In this document: piece after piece, positions 28,187-37,716 of the stretch
Numbering within the stretch: the stretch's first letter is position 1
Layout of the letters: the number at the start of each line of letters is the position of its first letter
The notes under the pieces: model-generated
The model's database searches: none
Told to the model about the DNA's origin: nothing
Seen by the model: the letters and a program-made list of their open reading frames with translations, nothing else
From: Prosthecodimorpha staleyi
GTDB taxonomy: Bacteria > Pseudomonadota > Alphaproteobacteria > Rhizobiales > Ancalomicrobiaceae
Direction: 5' to 3'
Assembly (NCBI RefSeq): GCF_018729455.1
Contig: NZ_JAHHZF010000014.1
Span: forward strand, 146,971-210,970
DNA: 64,000 nt
Position numbers and translations under genes: made by a program

Positions 28187-29008
28187 TCAAACCGGTCCCG
28201 CGAGGAGCCGTGCCAGATGCACGGGCAGCACCTCGCGCCGGTACCAGTCGCTCGCCACCGCATCGGTCGCCGGCGACACGCCTTCGAGCGCCGCATTGCG
28301 CGCCGCCGCGATCGCGGCGGCATCGAGCGCCCGGCCGTCGAGCGCGCGTTCCACGCCGCGCGCCCGGATCGGCGTCGCCGCCATCGCCCCATAGGCGACG
28401 CGCGCCTGGCCGATGCGGCCCGTCGAGCCGGGCAGATGCACGGCGATCGAGAGGATCGAAACGCCCTTCGGTTTGACGCGGCTGACCTTCTTGAAGCGGA
28501 AATCCGCCGGACTTTGCGGCCGGGTGAAGTGCACGGCGACCACGAGGCGCTGCTCGCCGCGCGCCCGGGCGGCCAGGAATTCCTCCATCGGGACTGCGCG
28601 CGCCGCGCCGTAGCCGGCGAGCACCATCACCTGCGCGTCGAGCGCCAGGAGCGCCACGGTGAAGTCCCCATAGGGGGTCTCGGCGAACAGGTTGCCGCCG
28701 ACGGTCGCCATGTTGCGGATCGCCGGGCCGCCGACCGAACGCGCGGCCGGATGCAGGACGGCGAGCTCGCGCTCGGCCAGGACGGCGGCGAGCGTCACGC
28801 CCGCCCCGAGCTCGATGCGGCTGCCGGAGGCTTGGATCTGGCGATAGGCGGGATCGAGAACGCGCACCAGCGTCCCGTCGGTGAGGCGCCCCTCGTTCAC
28901 GTCGCGCATGACGAGGGTGCCGCCGGAGATGAGGCGCGCGCCCCGGTCGGCGGCGAGGATGCCGGCGGCTTCGGCCATGGTGGCGGCGCTGCGCAGGTCG
29001 AGCGGCAT
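28187..29008 (-). CDS. Molybdenum hydroxylase FAD-binding medium subunit (CoxM-like)
   Basis: This 273-residue FAD subunit has the flavin pyrophosphate segments LISGGTLVMRDV near 24-35 and ATVGGNLFAETPYGD near 96-110, with the CO-dehydrogenase medium-subunit C-terminal domain after about 160. ATG 29008 has a GGAGGAA ribosome site. The gene precedes the small- and large-subunit genes in a medium-small-large order, as in many cox-type operons. Confidence 0.9.
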   Translation of the reverse strand: MPLDLRSAATMAEAAGILAADRGARLISGGTLVMRDVNEGRLTDGTLVRVLDPAYRQIQASGSRIELGAGVTLAAVLAERELAVLHPAARSVGGPAIRNMATVGGNLFAETPYGDFTVALLALDAQVMVLAGYGAARAVPMEEFLAARARGEQRLVVAVHFTRPQSPADFRFKKVSRVKPKGVSILSIAVHLPGSTGRIGQARVAYGAMAATPIRARGVERALDGRALDAAAIAAARNAALEGVSPATDAVASDWYRREVLPVHLARLLAGPV

Positions 29009-29009
29009 C

Positions 29010-29462
29010 TCAAATTCCTCCGGTCGCGATTTCGGGCAGCCGTCGTACGGCCTCCATGCCGGCGGCATAGACATTGTCGCCGACCATGCGGGCGAGTTCG
29101 TCCTCGCGGCCCGGGGGCGTCGTGAAGCGACCCTCCCAGTGCCAGAAGCTGCGGTTGCCGTCGGTCACCGGCAGCAGCCGGATATGGGCGACGTAGTTGA
29201 AGAGCGGAATCGGCGTGTCGAGCAGGCAGTAGCTGTAGGTCATCTCCAGATCGGAAAGCGCCAGCAGCTGTTCGCGCAGTTCGCTGCCGTCGACCAGCGT
29301 GAAGCGGCGCACGCAGCCGACCTTGTCGGACGGGTGGTGCCGCTCGATGGCGCTCTCCGCCACGATCGGATGGTAGCTATCGTGACCGTTGAAATCGCGC
29401 AGGACCGCCCAGAGCCGGTCGACGGGCACATCCACGATCGTGCTGCGGACGACTCTCGGCAC
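29010..29462 (-). CDS. SRPBCC family protein (CoxG/polyketide-cyclase-like), copy 2
   Basis: This 150-residue START/Bet v 1-fold protein shows the family pattern VDVPVDRLWAVLRDFNG near 10-26 and HPIVAESAIERHHPSDKVGCVRRFTL near 31-56. CoxG relatives in the same fold bind hydrophobic ligands or anchor cox enzymes to the membrane. It is a clear paralogue of the next protein upstream and lies between it and the FAD-subunit gene. Confidence 0.85.
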   Translation of the reverse strand: MPRVVRSTIVDVPVDRLWAVLRDFNGHDSYHPIVAESAIERHHPSDKVGCVRRFTLVDGSELREQLLALSDLEMTYSYCLLDTPIPLFNYVAHIRLLPVTDGNRSFWHWEGRFTTPPGREDELARMVGDNVYAAGMEAVRRLPEIATGGI

Positions 29463-29465
29463 GGA

Positions 29466-29903
29466 TCAGCCTCCGAAGGCGCGCTTCAGCGCGTCAAAGC
29501 CGCCCTGGAACACGCCCCCGCCGATGCCGGCGACCAGTTCGGCCTCCCGCTCGGGCGCGCAGTCGAAATCGGCCGACCACTCGATGAAGGTGCGGTCCTG
29601 GTCGGTGACCGGCGTCAGCCGCAGCGTCGCCACGTAGTTGGTGAGCGGCATCGGGCTGTCGAGGATCGAATAGGTGCATAGCATGTCGTAGTCGGACAGC
29701 CCGAGCAGCTGCTCGCGCAGCCGGTCGCCGTTGCGGAGCGAGAAGGCGCGGATGCAGCCGACCTTATCGGCCGGTTCGCCATTCTCGATCCGGCTTTCCG
29801 CGATCGCCGGATGCCAGTTCGGCAGCCCGTTGAAGTCGCGCACGCGGGCCCAGACCCGGGCCGCCGGGGCATTGATGACACTGGAGGTATAGACGCGCGC
29901 CAT
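29466..29903 (-). CDS. SRPBCC family protein (CoxG/polyketide-cyclase-like), copy 1
   Basis: This 145-residue protein is the tandem sister of the one at 29010-29462, sharing the order VWARVRDFNGLPNWHPAIAES, ADKVGCIRAFSL, REQLLGLSDYDM and TNYVATLRLTPVTD. It should fold as a ligand-binding START-like cup. It starts 11 bases after the stop of the SPFH gene. Two copies in one operon could bind two ligands or form a heterodimer. Confidence 0.85.
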   Translation of the reverse strand: MARVYTSSVINAPAARVWARVRDFNGLPNWHPAIAESRIENGEPADKVGCIRAFSLRNGDRLREQLLGLSDYDMLCTYSILDSPMPLTNYVATLRLTPVTDQDRTFIEWSADFDCAPEREAELVAGIGGGVFQGGFDALKRAFGG

Positions 29904-29914
29904 GGTTCACCCCG

Positions 29915-32704
29915 TCACTTCTTCTCGCCGGCCCCGCCGTCCTTCGGCTTGGGCGGCTGCGTATCCTTGGCGATGCGTTGCAGGTCGGAGGCCTCGCGAA
30001 TGAGGCCGCCCATCTTGGAGAGGCTGCCGCCCTCGATGCCGATCTCCTTCAGCACCTCGTCGATGAGCGGCGCCTGGACCCGGTAGCGCAGCGCGCTGTC
30101 GATCACCTCGTCGGTCGGCGTGCGGCTGGACGAGCCGCCACCGCCGCCGCCGCCAAGCCCGTCGACATGCAGGATCTTGATGCCGTCGATCTTCTCCATC
30201 GGCTTGACGCTCTCGCGCACGATGCCCTCGATCCGGTCGAGCAGCCGCCGGCGGAACAGCCCGTAGCGGGCGCCGTCGGAGAGCACGTTCTCGGCCTCGT
30301 AGAGCAGGCGCTGCGCTTCCGCCTCGACCGCGCGCCGGACCTTCTCGGCCTCCGCGCCGATGCGAACCTCTTCCGCGGCCGCTTCCGCCTGGATGACGTC
30401 CACGGTCTTGCGACGCCGGGCGGTCTCCTGTTCCTGCGTGGTCTTGACCAGTTCGGCCGCTTCCACCGCCTTGGCCTTGGCAATCTCGGCCTGGGCGGCG
30501 GCCGCGCTCTCCTCGAGCGACTTGGTGTAGAGCGCGATCGCCTTGTCCATGGCGGTGCTCTCGACGTCGCGCTCGCGCTCGATCTCCAGCTTGCGCAGGT
30601 CGCGCTGGCGGCCGACGCGGGCCTGGTCGAGGCCGCGGTCGGAGGCGATGCGAGCGCGCTCGACCTCCTCGTTGGCGACGATCTGCGCCTCCTGCAACGC
30701 CTGGACGCGGGAGACTTCGAGCTGCTCGATGGCGCGCTTGCGTTCCAGGAGCGCGGCTTCGAGCGCCTGTTCGCGGGCGATGTCGGAGCGGTCGATCTCC
30801 TGCCGGGCGACGATCTCGGCCTGCCGCAGCATCTTGTCGGCGCCCGTGCGCTCGGCCTTCTTGGCCGACACCACGATGGCGCGCTCCTCCTCGGCGATCT
30901 CGACCTGCCGCTTCTGCTCGATCTGCAGCACTTCCCGGATGCGGGTGGAGGCGATGCGCTCCTCCTCGATCTTCAGTTCGGCGGCGATCCGCTGGCGTTC
31001 GACCGCGTCGCGGCGCTCGATCTCGGCACCCTCCAGCTCCTCGGTGCGCTTGATCTCCAGTCGGCGCGTGGCCAGGTCGGAGGCGATGCGCTCCTCCGAG
31101 ACTGCCTTCTCCTGAGCGATGCGCGCCGCCTCGATCTTCAGTTCGGCGGCGATCCGCTGCCGTTCGACCGCGTCGTGGCGCTCGATCTCGGCGCCCTCCA
31201 GCTCCTCGGTGCGCTTGATCTCCAGCCGGCGCGTGGCCAGGTCGGAGGCGATGCGCTCTTCCGCGACGGCCTTCTCCTGGGCGATGCGGGCTGCCTCGGT
31301 CGCCTCGCGCGCGGCGATCTCGGCCCGCTCGACGGCGGCGTTGCGGTCGATCTCCAGCTTGCGCCGGCCTTCCTCGAAGCTGATGCGCTCGGCGGTGATG
31401 ATCTGCTCCTGGGCGATGCGCGCCTTCTCGACCGCCTCGCGCGCCGCGATCTCGGCCTCGTCGAGGCTGCGGTTGCGGGTGATCTCCAGATGGCGGATCT
31501 CCTGCTCGCGGGCGATCCGCTCGGCGCTGACCAGCGCCTCCTGGGCGATGCGGGCCTTCTCGGTCGCCTCGCGGGCGGCGATCTCGGCGGCCTCCAGCGA
31601 GCGGGTGCGATCGATCTCCTTCTGGCGCGTCTCCATCTCGGAGGCGATGCGGGTCGCCTGAATGGTCTGCTCGTTGCGGATGCGGGCCTTCTCGACCTCC
31701 TCGCGGGCCAGGATCTGGGCCGCTTCGACGGCCTTGGTGCGCTCGATCTCGCGCTGGCGCACCTCGCGGTCGGAGGCGATCCGCGCCTCGCTGATCACCT
31801 GCTCGTTGGCGATCTTGGACTTCTCGATCTCCTCGCGCGACCGGATCTGCGCCTGCTCGGCCTCGGTGTCGCGCTGGGCCCGTTCGCGGGCGACCTCGGC
31901 GCGCTGCATGGCGCGGCGGATTTCGATCTCGCGCTGCTGATCCAGCCGCGCGGTCTCGCTCTCCCGCTCGATGTCGAGCGCCTGCCGCTCGGCCTCCAGG
32001 TTGCGGGTGCGGATGCGGATCATGGCATCCTGCTCGATGTCGTTGCGCAGCTTCCGCTTCGCCTCGATCTCCTCGATGACGCGGGTCAAGCCTTCCGCAT
32101 CGAAGCGGTTGGAGGGGTTGAAGAACTGCAGATCGGTCTGGTCGAGGTCGGTGATCGCGACGCTCTCCAGGACGAGGCCGTTCTGCTCCAGCATGTCAAC
32201 GGCGGCGTCCTTGACCCGCTGAACGTAGAGCCCGCGCTGCTCGTGCATCTCCTCCATGGTCATTTCCGAGGCGACGGAGCGCAGCGCGGAGATGAACTTG
32301 CCGGACAAGAGCGCATTCAGCTGGTCCGGCTGCAGCGTGCGCCGGCCGAGCGTCGCGGCGGCCACCGAGACATTGGCGGCGTCGGGCCGGACGCGCACGT
32401 AGAACTCGGCATCGATGTCGACGCGCATGCGGTCGCGGGTGATGAGCGCATCCTCCCGCGCCCGCGTCACCGCCATGCACAGGACGTTCATGCTGACCAG
32501 CGTCACGTCATGCACGAAGGGCAGCACGAAGGCGCCGCCGTTGATCACCACCTTCTCGCCGAAGAAGCCGGTGCGGACGAAGGACACCTCCTTCGAGGAG
32601 CGCCGGTACAGCCAGTTCACCAGATAGACGACGATCGCAATGACGATCACCGCCACGATGAGCCAGAGCAGGAGGTTCCCGATCAATTGCCCCGTCATCT
32701 CCAT
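29915..32704 (-). CDS. Very long SPFH/flotillin-like membrane protein with hendecad coiled-coil repeats
   Basis: This 929-residue protein has an N-terminal membrane span at about 6-32, a Band 7/SPFH domain (about 35-230), then an exceptionally long charged coiled coil (about 230-800). A C-terminal glycine-rich hinge (GLGGGGGGGSSS, about 850-860) and a short helical tail follow. Residues 310-584 are built from 44-residue repeats (four hendecads). I chose ATG 32704, which has a GAGGAGAGG site; ATG 32698 is possible. Flotillins scaffold membrane microdomains and are usually about 420-700 residues, so this one is long. It is in the molybdenum hydroxylase operon, which may mean it organises the enzyme at the membrane. 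Confidence 0.88.
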   Translation of the reverse strand: MEMTGQLIGNLLLWLIVAVIVIAIVVYLVNWLYRRSSKEVSFVRTGFFGEKVVINGGAFVLPFVHDVTLVSMNVLCMAVTRAREDALITRDRMRVDIDAEFYVRVRPDAANVSVAAATLGRRTLQPDQLNALLSGKFISALRSVASEMTMEEMHEQRGLYVQRVKDAAVDMLEQNGLVLESVAITDLDQTDLQFFNPSNRFDAEGLTRVIEEIEAKRKLRNDIEQDAMIRIRTRNLEAERQALDIERESETARLDQQREIEIRRAMQRAEVARERAQRDTEAEQAQIRSREEIEKSKIANEQVISEARIASDREVRQREIERTKAVEAAQILAREEVEKARIRNEQTIQATRIASEMETRQKEIDRTRSLEAAEIAAREATEKARIAQEALVSAERIAREQEIRHLEITRNRSLDEAEIAAREAVEKARIAQEQIITAERISFEEGRRKLEIDRNAAVERAEIAAREATEAARIAQEKAVAEERIASDLATRRLEIKRTEELEGAEIERHDAVERQRIAAELKIEAARIAQEKAVSEERIASDLATRRLEIKRTEELEGAEIERRDAVERQRIAAELKIEEERIASTRIREVLQIEQKRQVEIAEEERAIVVSAKKAERTGADKMLRQAEIVARQEIDRSDIAREQALEAALLERKRAIEQLEVSRVQALQEAQIVANEEVERARIASDRGLDQARVGRQRDLRKLEIERERDVESTAMDKAIALYTKSLEESAAAAQAEIAKAKAVEAAELVKTTQEQETARRRKTVDVIQAEAAAEEVRIGAEAEKVRRAVEAEAQRLLYEAENVLSDGARYGLFRRRLLDRIEGIVRESVKPMEKIDGIKILHVDGLGGGGGGGSSSRTPTDEVIDSALRYRVQAPLIDEVLKEIGIEGGSLSKMGGLIREASDLQRIAKDTQPPKPKDGGAGEKK
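30953..31777 (-). repeat. Coding repeats: 44-residue hendecad units in the SPFH protein
   Basis: Residues 310-584 consist of units starting at 310, 354, 398, 442, 486 and 541. Four have 44 residues, one (486-540) has 55 and the last again has 44. Each contains a pattern like LEIxRxRSLEEAEIAARE followed by KARIAQE and AERI. Lengths of 44 and 55 are multiples of 11, as expected of a hendecad coiled coil. The units at 486 and 541 are almost identical for 44 residues, so the last duplication is recent. Confidence 0.85.
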
Positions 32705-32780
32705 GATCCTCTCCTCGGCCGATCCGGCGTCGCCTTGCGGCACGCGGCGGGGCGGCGGGCTCCCTCGTTCCGTCGATTGT

Positions 32781-33623
32781 TCACGCGGCGCGCTGCCGGC
32801 CGATGGCCTTGAAAGCGCGCGTCTGGTCCCGGATCGCCACCTCCACCGGCAGGCGCTCCATCGAGGAGGCGCCGTAGAAGCCGTGGCAGTGGCGGGTATT
32901 CTTCATGATGAAATCGGCATCGGCCGGCTCGGCGACCGGCCCGCCATGCACGAGCACGATGGCATCCGGCTTGATCGCCAGCGCCGCCTCGGCCCAGCGG
33001 TCGACCAGGGCCGGACAGTCGGCGAGCTTCAGGGCGGTCTCGGCCCCGATCGAGCCCCCGGTGGTCAGGCCCATATGGCAGACGAGAATGTCGGCCCCGG
33101 CCGCCGCCATCCGCCGGGCGTCCTCCTCGCCGAAGACATAGGGGGTGGTCAGCAGGCCCTTGCGGCCGGCGAGGCCGATCATCTCGACCTCGAGCGCGTA
33201 GCTCATGCCGGTCTCTTCGAGATTCTGCCGGAAGACGCCGTCGATCAGGCCGACGGTGGGGAAATTCTGCACGCCCGAGAAGCCGACGCGCTGCACCTCG
33301 TCGAGGAAGACGTCCATCGACCGGAACGGGTCCGTGCCGCAGACGCCGGCGATGACGGGCGTCCGCTTGACCACGGGCAGGACCTCGGCGGCCATCTCCA
33401 TCACGATGGCGTTGGCGTCGCCATAGGGCATCAGGCCCGACAGCGATCCGCGCCCGGCCATGCGGTAGCGGCCGGAATTGTAGATGACGATCAGGTCGAT
33501 GCCGCCGGCCTCCTCGCATTTGGCCGAGAGGCCGGTGCCGGCGCCGCCGCCGACGATCGGCTCGCCACGGTCGATCATGGCGCGGTAGCGATCGATGAGT
33601 TCGCTGCGGGTGAACGGAGCCAT
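32781..33623 (-). CDS. Phosphoenolpyruvate hydrolase family TIM-barrel protein
   Basis: This 280-residue protein belongs to the PEP-hydrolase/TIM-barrel signal-transduction family (PF09370 type), with [31 protein letters not shown] near 23-53 split by a flexible loop and [11 protein letters not shown] near 189-199. I chose ATG 33623, which has AGGA at good spacing; an ATG two codons upstream overlaps the previous stop. Members usually neighbour Tm-1-like/UPF0261 proteins, as here. Their chemistry is poorly known; PEP cleavage and retro-aldol reactions have been proposed. Confidence 0.82.
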   Translation of the reverse strand: MAPFTRSELIDRYRAMIDRGEPIVGGGAGTGLSAKCEEAGGIDLIVIYNSGRYRMAGRGSLSGLMPYGDANAIVMEMAAEVLPVVKRTPVIAGVCGTDPFRSMDVFLDEVQRVGFSGVQNFPTVGLIDGVFRQNLEETGMSYALEVEMIGLAGRKGLLTTPYVFGEEDARRMAAAGADILVCHMGLTTGGSIGAETALKLADCPALVDRWAEAALAIKPDAIVLVHGGPVAEPADADFIMKNTRHCHGFYGASSMERLPVEVAIRDQTRAFKAIGRQRAA

Positions 33624-33625
33624 GG

Positions 33626-35848
33626 TCATGTCCTGCCGGAGGCGCCCCGGTGGCGACCCTGGTGCAGCGCCCGGAAGTGCTGGACGAGAGCCGCCGCGAA
33701 GGCGGGATCGTTGATGTGATGGGGAAGACGGACGATCTGGCGCGTGGCGGTCACGCGCACCGTCGCGGTCAGCGCGTCGATGAGCGCGGCGTCGGCGGCC
33801 GGATCCCAGAAGGGCTGCCCAGGCGCATCGAGGGCGGAGACCCCGCCTTCCGGGATCAGGAACCGGACCGGGCCTTCCATGCGGTTGAGCCGTTCGCCGA
33901 TCCACGCGCCCATCCGCCGGTTCTCCTCCACGGTCGTGCGCATGAGCGTGACCTGCGGGTTATGCGGATAGAACCGGCGCTGGCGATAGGCGGCCGGAAC
34001 CGTGTCGGGGGCGGCGAAATTGACCATGTCGAGCGCGCCGACCGAGCCCACATAGGGCAGCTTCGTGCGGATCACCGCCCCGAAGCGGTTCTCGGTCGCC
34101 GGCAGGATGCCGCCCATCAGAAGGTCGCAGACCTCCGTCGTCGTCACGTCGATGACGCCCTGGACAAGCCCGGATTCGACCAGCTTCTCCATCGCGCGGC
34201 CGCCGACCCCGGTGGCGTGGAAGACGAGCGGCTCCCACTCCTTGCCGATCAGCCGCGCCACCTCTTGGACGCAGGGCGTGGTCACGCCGAACATGGTCAG
34301 GCCCGCGAGCGGACGCTCCCCGGCCGGCCGGCGCCCCGCCGCCGCGTCCTCCATGAACGCGCGCGCCATGGCGGCCATCGCGCGGGCGCCGTTGCCGAGC
34401 ACGGTCCGGGAGATGCGGTTCAACCCCTGCACGTCGGTGACCGAGTGCATCATGGTGATGTCGGTCGCGCCGACATAGGCGGCGACGTTGCCGGACGCCA
34501 TGGTCGAGATCATGAGCTTCGGCACGCCGACGGGCAGCACCTGCATGCCGGCGGTGGCGATGACCGTGCCGCCCGAGCCGCCGGCCGAGATGATCCCGAC
34601 GATGCCCTGCTGACGCCCGATCCAGGCCCGGAACGCCTCGGTCATCGCCGCCACCGCGGTGCCGCGGTCGCCCGAGGCGATGCCGGCCGAACCGGACGGG
34701 GAGGCGAGGGCCACTTCCTGGGCGGAGACCTCCGCCCCCTGGTTGCGGCCGGCGGTGGAGAGATCGACCAGGCGGGTGCGGATCCCGGCCGCCTTGATGA
34801 TGTCCCGGATGTAGCGCAGCTCGTCGCCCTTGGTGTCGAGCGTGCCGGCGATGATCACATGCGGTTCCTGGGGCGTCCGCCCGGCCAGCGGCGACAGGTC
34901 GCCGACTCGGCCGCCGTCGACGGTGGCGAGCGTCGGCCGCGTCACCGTGCGCGCCTGCGCCTCGATCCGCGCGGCCGGGACATCCTGCGACCACCGTGTC
35001 GGCGTCGTCGGATTGGAGATGAAGATCCGGATCGGCCCTTCCGGCGCGGCGGCCGGCTGCGCGGCGGCACCGGCGTCGGCTGCGGGCGCCCCGGCATCGC
35101 CGTCATGGCTGTGGCGGCCGACGCCGAGGAGGCGCTGCTGCAGGTCGCGATCGGCGGCGAGCACCGAAGAGGCGATCACCTGGTGGATGCGGCCGTTGAC
35201 CATGATGGCCACCGGGTCGGACATCTGGGTCGCCACCCCGATATTCTGCTCGATGACCAGGATCGAAACGTCGCCCTCCGCGGCGAGGCGCACCAGCGTC
35301 TCCTCGACATGGGCGACGATGACGGGCGCGAGGCCCTCGGTCGGCTCGTCCATGATCAGGAGGCGCGGGTTCATCAGGAGCGCGCGGCTGATCGCCAGCA
35401 TCTGCTGTTCGCCGCCGGACAATTGCCCGCCGCCGTTGCGCCGCCGCTCCGCGAGGCGCGGAAAGACCTCGTAGATGCGCTCCGGCGTCCAGGCGCCGTT
35501 CTTGCGTGCCATCAGGCGGAGATGCTCGTCGACGGTCAGCGAGCGCCACAGGCGCCGGCCCTGCGGCACATAGCCGATGCCCAGCCGGGCGATTTCGGCG
35601 GGCGCGCGGCCGACCAGTTCCTCGCCGCGGAAGCGGATCGACCCCGAAGCGACCGGCACGAGGCCCATGATCGCCTTGCACATGGTCGTCTTCCCCATGC
35701 CGTTGCGGCCGACGACGGAGAGGACGCCGGAATGCAGCGCCAGGTCGACGCCCTGCAGGGCATGGCTGCGCCCGTAGAAGACATTGAGACCCTGGATCTG
35801 CAGGATCGGCGGGCCGGAGCCGCCCGCGCGCGGCGTCGCCTCAGCCAT
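33626..35848 (-). CDS. Fusion: LivF-type ABC ATPase plus Tm-1-like (UPF0261) domain
   Basis: This 740-residue protein begins with a complete LivF ATPase (about 15-250): Walker [10 protein letters not shown], signature LSGGEQQ, Walker B LLIMDEP. A 30-residue His/Asp/Ala/Pro-rich linker and an unassigned stretch follow. From about residue 335 there is a full Tm-1-like/UPF0261 domain ([48 protein letters not shown]). LivF is normally about 235 residues and ends where the linker begins. No stop or frameshift separates the parts, so this is a true reading-frame fusion. It overlaps the LivG gene by 8 bases. The second domain may bind nucleotide and act on the imported compound. Confidence 0.88.
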   Translation of the reverse strand: MAEATPRAGGSGPPILQIQGLNVFYGRSHALQGVDLALHSGVLSVVGRNGMGKTTMCKAIMGLVPVASGSIRFRGEELVGRAPAEIARLGIGYVPQGRRLWRSLTVDEHLRLMARKNGAWTPERIYEVFPRLAERRRNGGGQLSGGEQQMLAISRALLMNPRLLIMDEPTEGLAPVIVAHVEETLVRLAAEGDVSILVIEQNIGVATQMSDPVAIMVNGRIHQVIASSVLAADRDLQQRLLGVGRHSHDGDAGAPAADAGAAAQPAAAPEGPIRIFISNPTTPTRWSQDVPAARIEAQARTVTRPTLATVDGGRVGDLSPLAGRTPQEPHVIIAGTLDTKGDELRYIRDIIKAAGIRTRLVDLSTAGRNQGAEVSAQEVALASPSGSAGIASGDRGTAVAAMTEAFRAWIGRQQGIVGIISAGGSGGTVIATAGMQVLPVGVPKLMISTMASGNVAAYVGATDITMMHSVTDVQGLNRISRTVLGNGARAMAAMARAFMEDAAAGRRPAGERPLAGLTMFGVTTPCVQEVARLIGKEWEPLVFHATGVGGRAMEKLVESGLVQGVIDVTTTEVCDLLMGGILPATENRFGAVIRTKLPYVGSVGALDMVNFAAPDTVPAAYRQRRFYPHNPQVTLMRTTVEENRRMGAWIGERLNRMEGPVRFLIPEGGVSALDAPGQPFWDPAADAALIDALTATVRVTATRQIVRLPHHINDPAFAAALVQHFRALHQGRHRGASGRT

Positions 35849-36656
35849 GTCCGCCCCCCAGATAGAGTTCCTGGACCTCGGGGTCGTCCTCGATCTCCTC
35901 CGGCCGGCCCTCTTTGAAGATCCGGCCGTTGTGCATCATGGTCACGCTTTCCACGACGCGCAGCGCCACGTCCATGTCGTGCTCGATGATGATGTAGCCG
36001 ATATGGGAGGGCAGCGAGGTCAGGATGGCGACGAGGTCGCGCCGTTCGGTCGGCGACAGCCCGGCGGCCGGTTCGTCGAACAGGATGAAGCGCGGCGCGC
36101 CGGACAGGGCGAGCGCGATCTCGAGCTGGCGCTGCTGGCCATAGGCGAGTTCGCCGACGATCCGGTCCCGGTCGGCGGTCAGATGGACCGCATCGATCAG
36201 CGCCGAGGCGGCGTGCATCAACGCGTCGTCCCGGTGCGGCCGCAGCAGCGAGAAGCGGTTCCGCGACACGCCCCGGCAGGCGAGATAGACGTTGTCGAGC
36301 ACCGACAGGCCGGTGAAGAGCGACGAGATCTGATAGGTGCGCCGAAGGCCCCGGCGGATCCGCTCGTGCGGCGGGAAGACGGTCACGTCCTCGCCGAAGA
36401 AGCGGATGAACCCGGCGGTGGGCAGGAAATCGCCCGTGATGCAGTTGAAGAGCGTCGTCTTGCCGGCGCCGTTCGAGCCGAGCACGGCCCGTCTTTCGCC
36501 CGGCCGGACCGAGAGCGTCACGTCCGAGATGGCCGACAGCGCGCCGAAGCGCTTGGTGATGCCGCGCAGTTCGAGCGCGTTGCCGGCGCTGACCTGGCTC
36601 GACGCCATGGCGGCACTGTTCAGGCCGACGCCAGGCGCGGGGGAGGGGGCGATCAT
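35841..36656 (-). CDS. livG: Branched-chain amino acid type ABC transporter ATP-binding protein (LivG)
   Basis: This 271-residue ATPase has Walker A GSNGAGKTT near 62-70, the LivG-type signature YGQQRQLEIALAL near 171-183 and Walker B FILFDEP near 190-196. The start ATG 36656 overlaps the LivM stop (ATGA); another ATG at 36608 is possible. LivG and LivF form a heterodimer beneath LivH and LivM. Substrates of this family range from amino acids and urea to aromatic acids. Confidence 0.92.
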   Translation of the reverse strand: MIAPSPAPGVGLNSAAMASSQVSAGNALELRGITKRFGALSAISDVTLSVRPGERRAVLGSNGAGKTTLFNCITGDFLPTAGFIRFFGEDVTVFPPHERIRRGLRRTYQISSLFTGLSVLDNVYLACRGVSRNRFSLLRPHRDDALMHAASALIDAVHLTADRDRIVGELAYGQQRQLEIALALSGAPRFILFDEPAAGLSPTERRDLVAILTSLPSHIGYIIIEHDMDVALRVVESVTMMHNGRIFKEGRPEEIEDDPEVQELYLGGGHG

Positions 36657-37714
36657 GCCGCGCCTCCGTTCCGCGCCGCCTGCCGGGCCGCAGCGCGGGC
36701 GCGCCAGCGGTCCCACAGACCCAGGACGCCGTCCGGGGAGAACAGCACCACGGCCAGGAAGCCGAGACCGATGATCAGCTTGAAGCGCTCGGCCGAGAAG
36801 CCGAAGAAGCCGAGGAAGTCCGAGGAGAAGACGTTGAGCAGCACGTAGATGAAGGCGCCGATGAAGGGCCCGAGCGGCCGGCGCAGGCCGCCCACCACCG
36901 CCACGACCAGGATGTCGATCGCCGCCGGAATGCCGATCGTGCCGGGCGCGATCTGGGAATTCTGCCAGACCAGCAGGATGCCGCCGGTGGCGGCGAAGAC
37001 GCTCGCCAGGGCATGGGCGGCGACCCGGTGCGACGTCACGCCGAAGCCCAGTGCCGCCATCCGGCGCGGATTGTCGCGAACACCCTGCAGGGCCAGGCCG
37101 AACGGCGCCCGGGACAGATAGGTCACGGCCGCGTAGGAAAGCGCCGCCGCCCCGAGCGTGAGATAGTAGAACGGCACCGGATCGCGCCACGCCACGCCGA
37201 ACAGGGCCGGCGGCAGGACTAGGTTGAAGCCCGAATAACCGTTGAAGATCGAGTAGTTCTGCCGCGTGAAGTAGAAGAAGGCCGCCGCCACGGCGAGCGT
37301 GATCATGATCGTGTAGATGCCCTCGGTACGCACCGACAGGGCGCCCGCGACGGTCGCAAACAGGGCCGAGACCAGATAGGCGACCGGCAGGACGATCCAC
37401 CAGGACAGGCCGAGCGAGATCGTCGCCACCCCCGAGGAACCGAGGATCGCCACCATGTAGCCGGCGACGCCGGCGACGGTCATCTGCAGGAGGCTGACCA
37501 TCCCGCCGTAGCCGGCGAGGAACATCAGGCTGAGCCCGATCATGCCGAGGATGAAGGTCCAGCCCATCACCTGGAACAGCCAGAAATTGTTGGCCACCAC
37601 CGGCATGAACAGAAGCACCAGGGCGAGCACCCACCAGCCTGCCGGCACCCGCTCGATCCACAGCGGTTCGACGGTCGGCGCGGAACGCGTGGGGGCATGA
37701 TCGGTCGCCGCCAT
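36653..37714 (-). CDS. livM: Branched-chain amino acid type ABC transporter permease (LivM)
   Basis: This 353-residue permease has about nine membrane spans and the LivM-type EAA-like region GVRDNPRRMAALGFGVTSHRVAAHALAS (about 222-249), followed by GGLRRPLGPFIGAFIYVLL near 283-301. It follows LivH by 2 bases and overlaps LivG by 4. With LivH it forms the channel for the solute delivered by the LivJ-type protein at 41077-42342. Confidence 0.92.
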   Translation of the reverse strand: MAATDHAPTRSAPTVEPLWIERVPAGWWVLALVLLFMPVVANNFWLFQVMGWTFILGMIGLSLMFLAGYGGMVSLLQMTVAGVAGYMVAILGSSGVATISLGLSWWIVLPVAYLVSALFATVAGALSVRTEGIYTIMITLAVAAAFFYFTRQNYSIFNGYSGFNLVLPPALFGVAWRDPVPFYYLTLGAAALSYAAVTYLSRAPFGLALQGVRDNPRRMAALGFGVTSHRVAAHALASVFAATGGILLVWQNSQIAPGTIGIPAAIDILVVAVVGGLRRPLGPFIGAFIYVLLNVFSSDFLGFFGFSAERFKLIIGLGFLAVVLFSPDGVLGLWDRWRARAAARQAARNGGAA

Positions 37715-37716
37715 GG

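Noticed and set aside
29978..32812. A 944-residue open frame antisense to the SPFH gene, with Leu/Asp/Gly repeats
   Set aside because: The repeats are the complement of the coiled-coil repeats; the minus-strand product has clear SPFH and membrane domains while this one has none.
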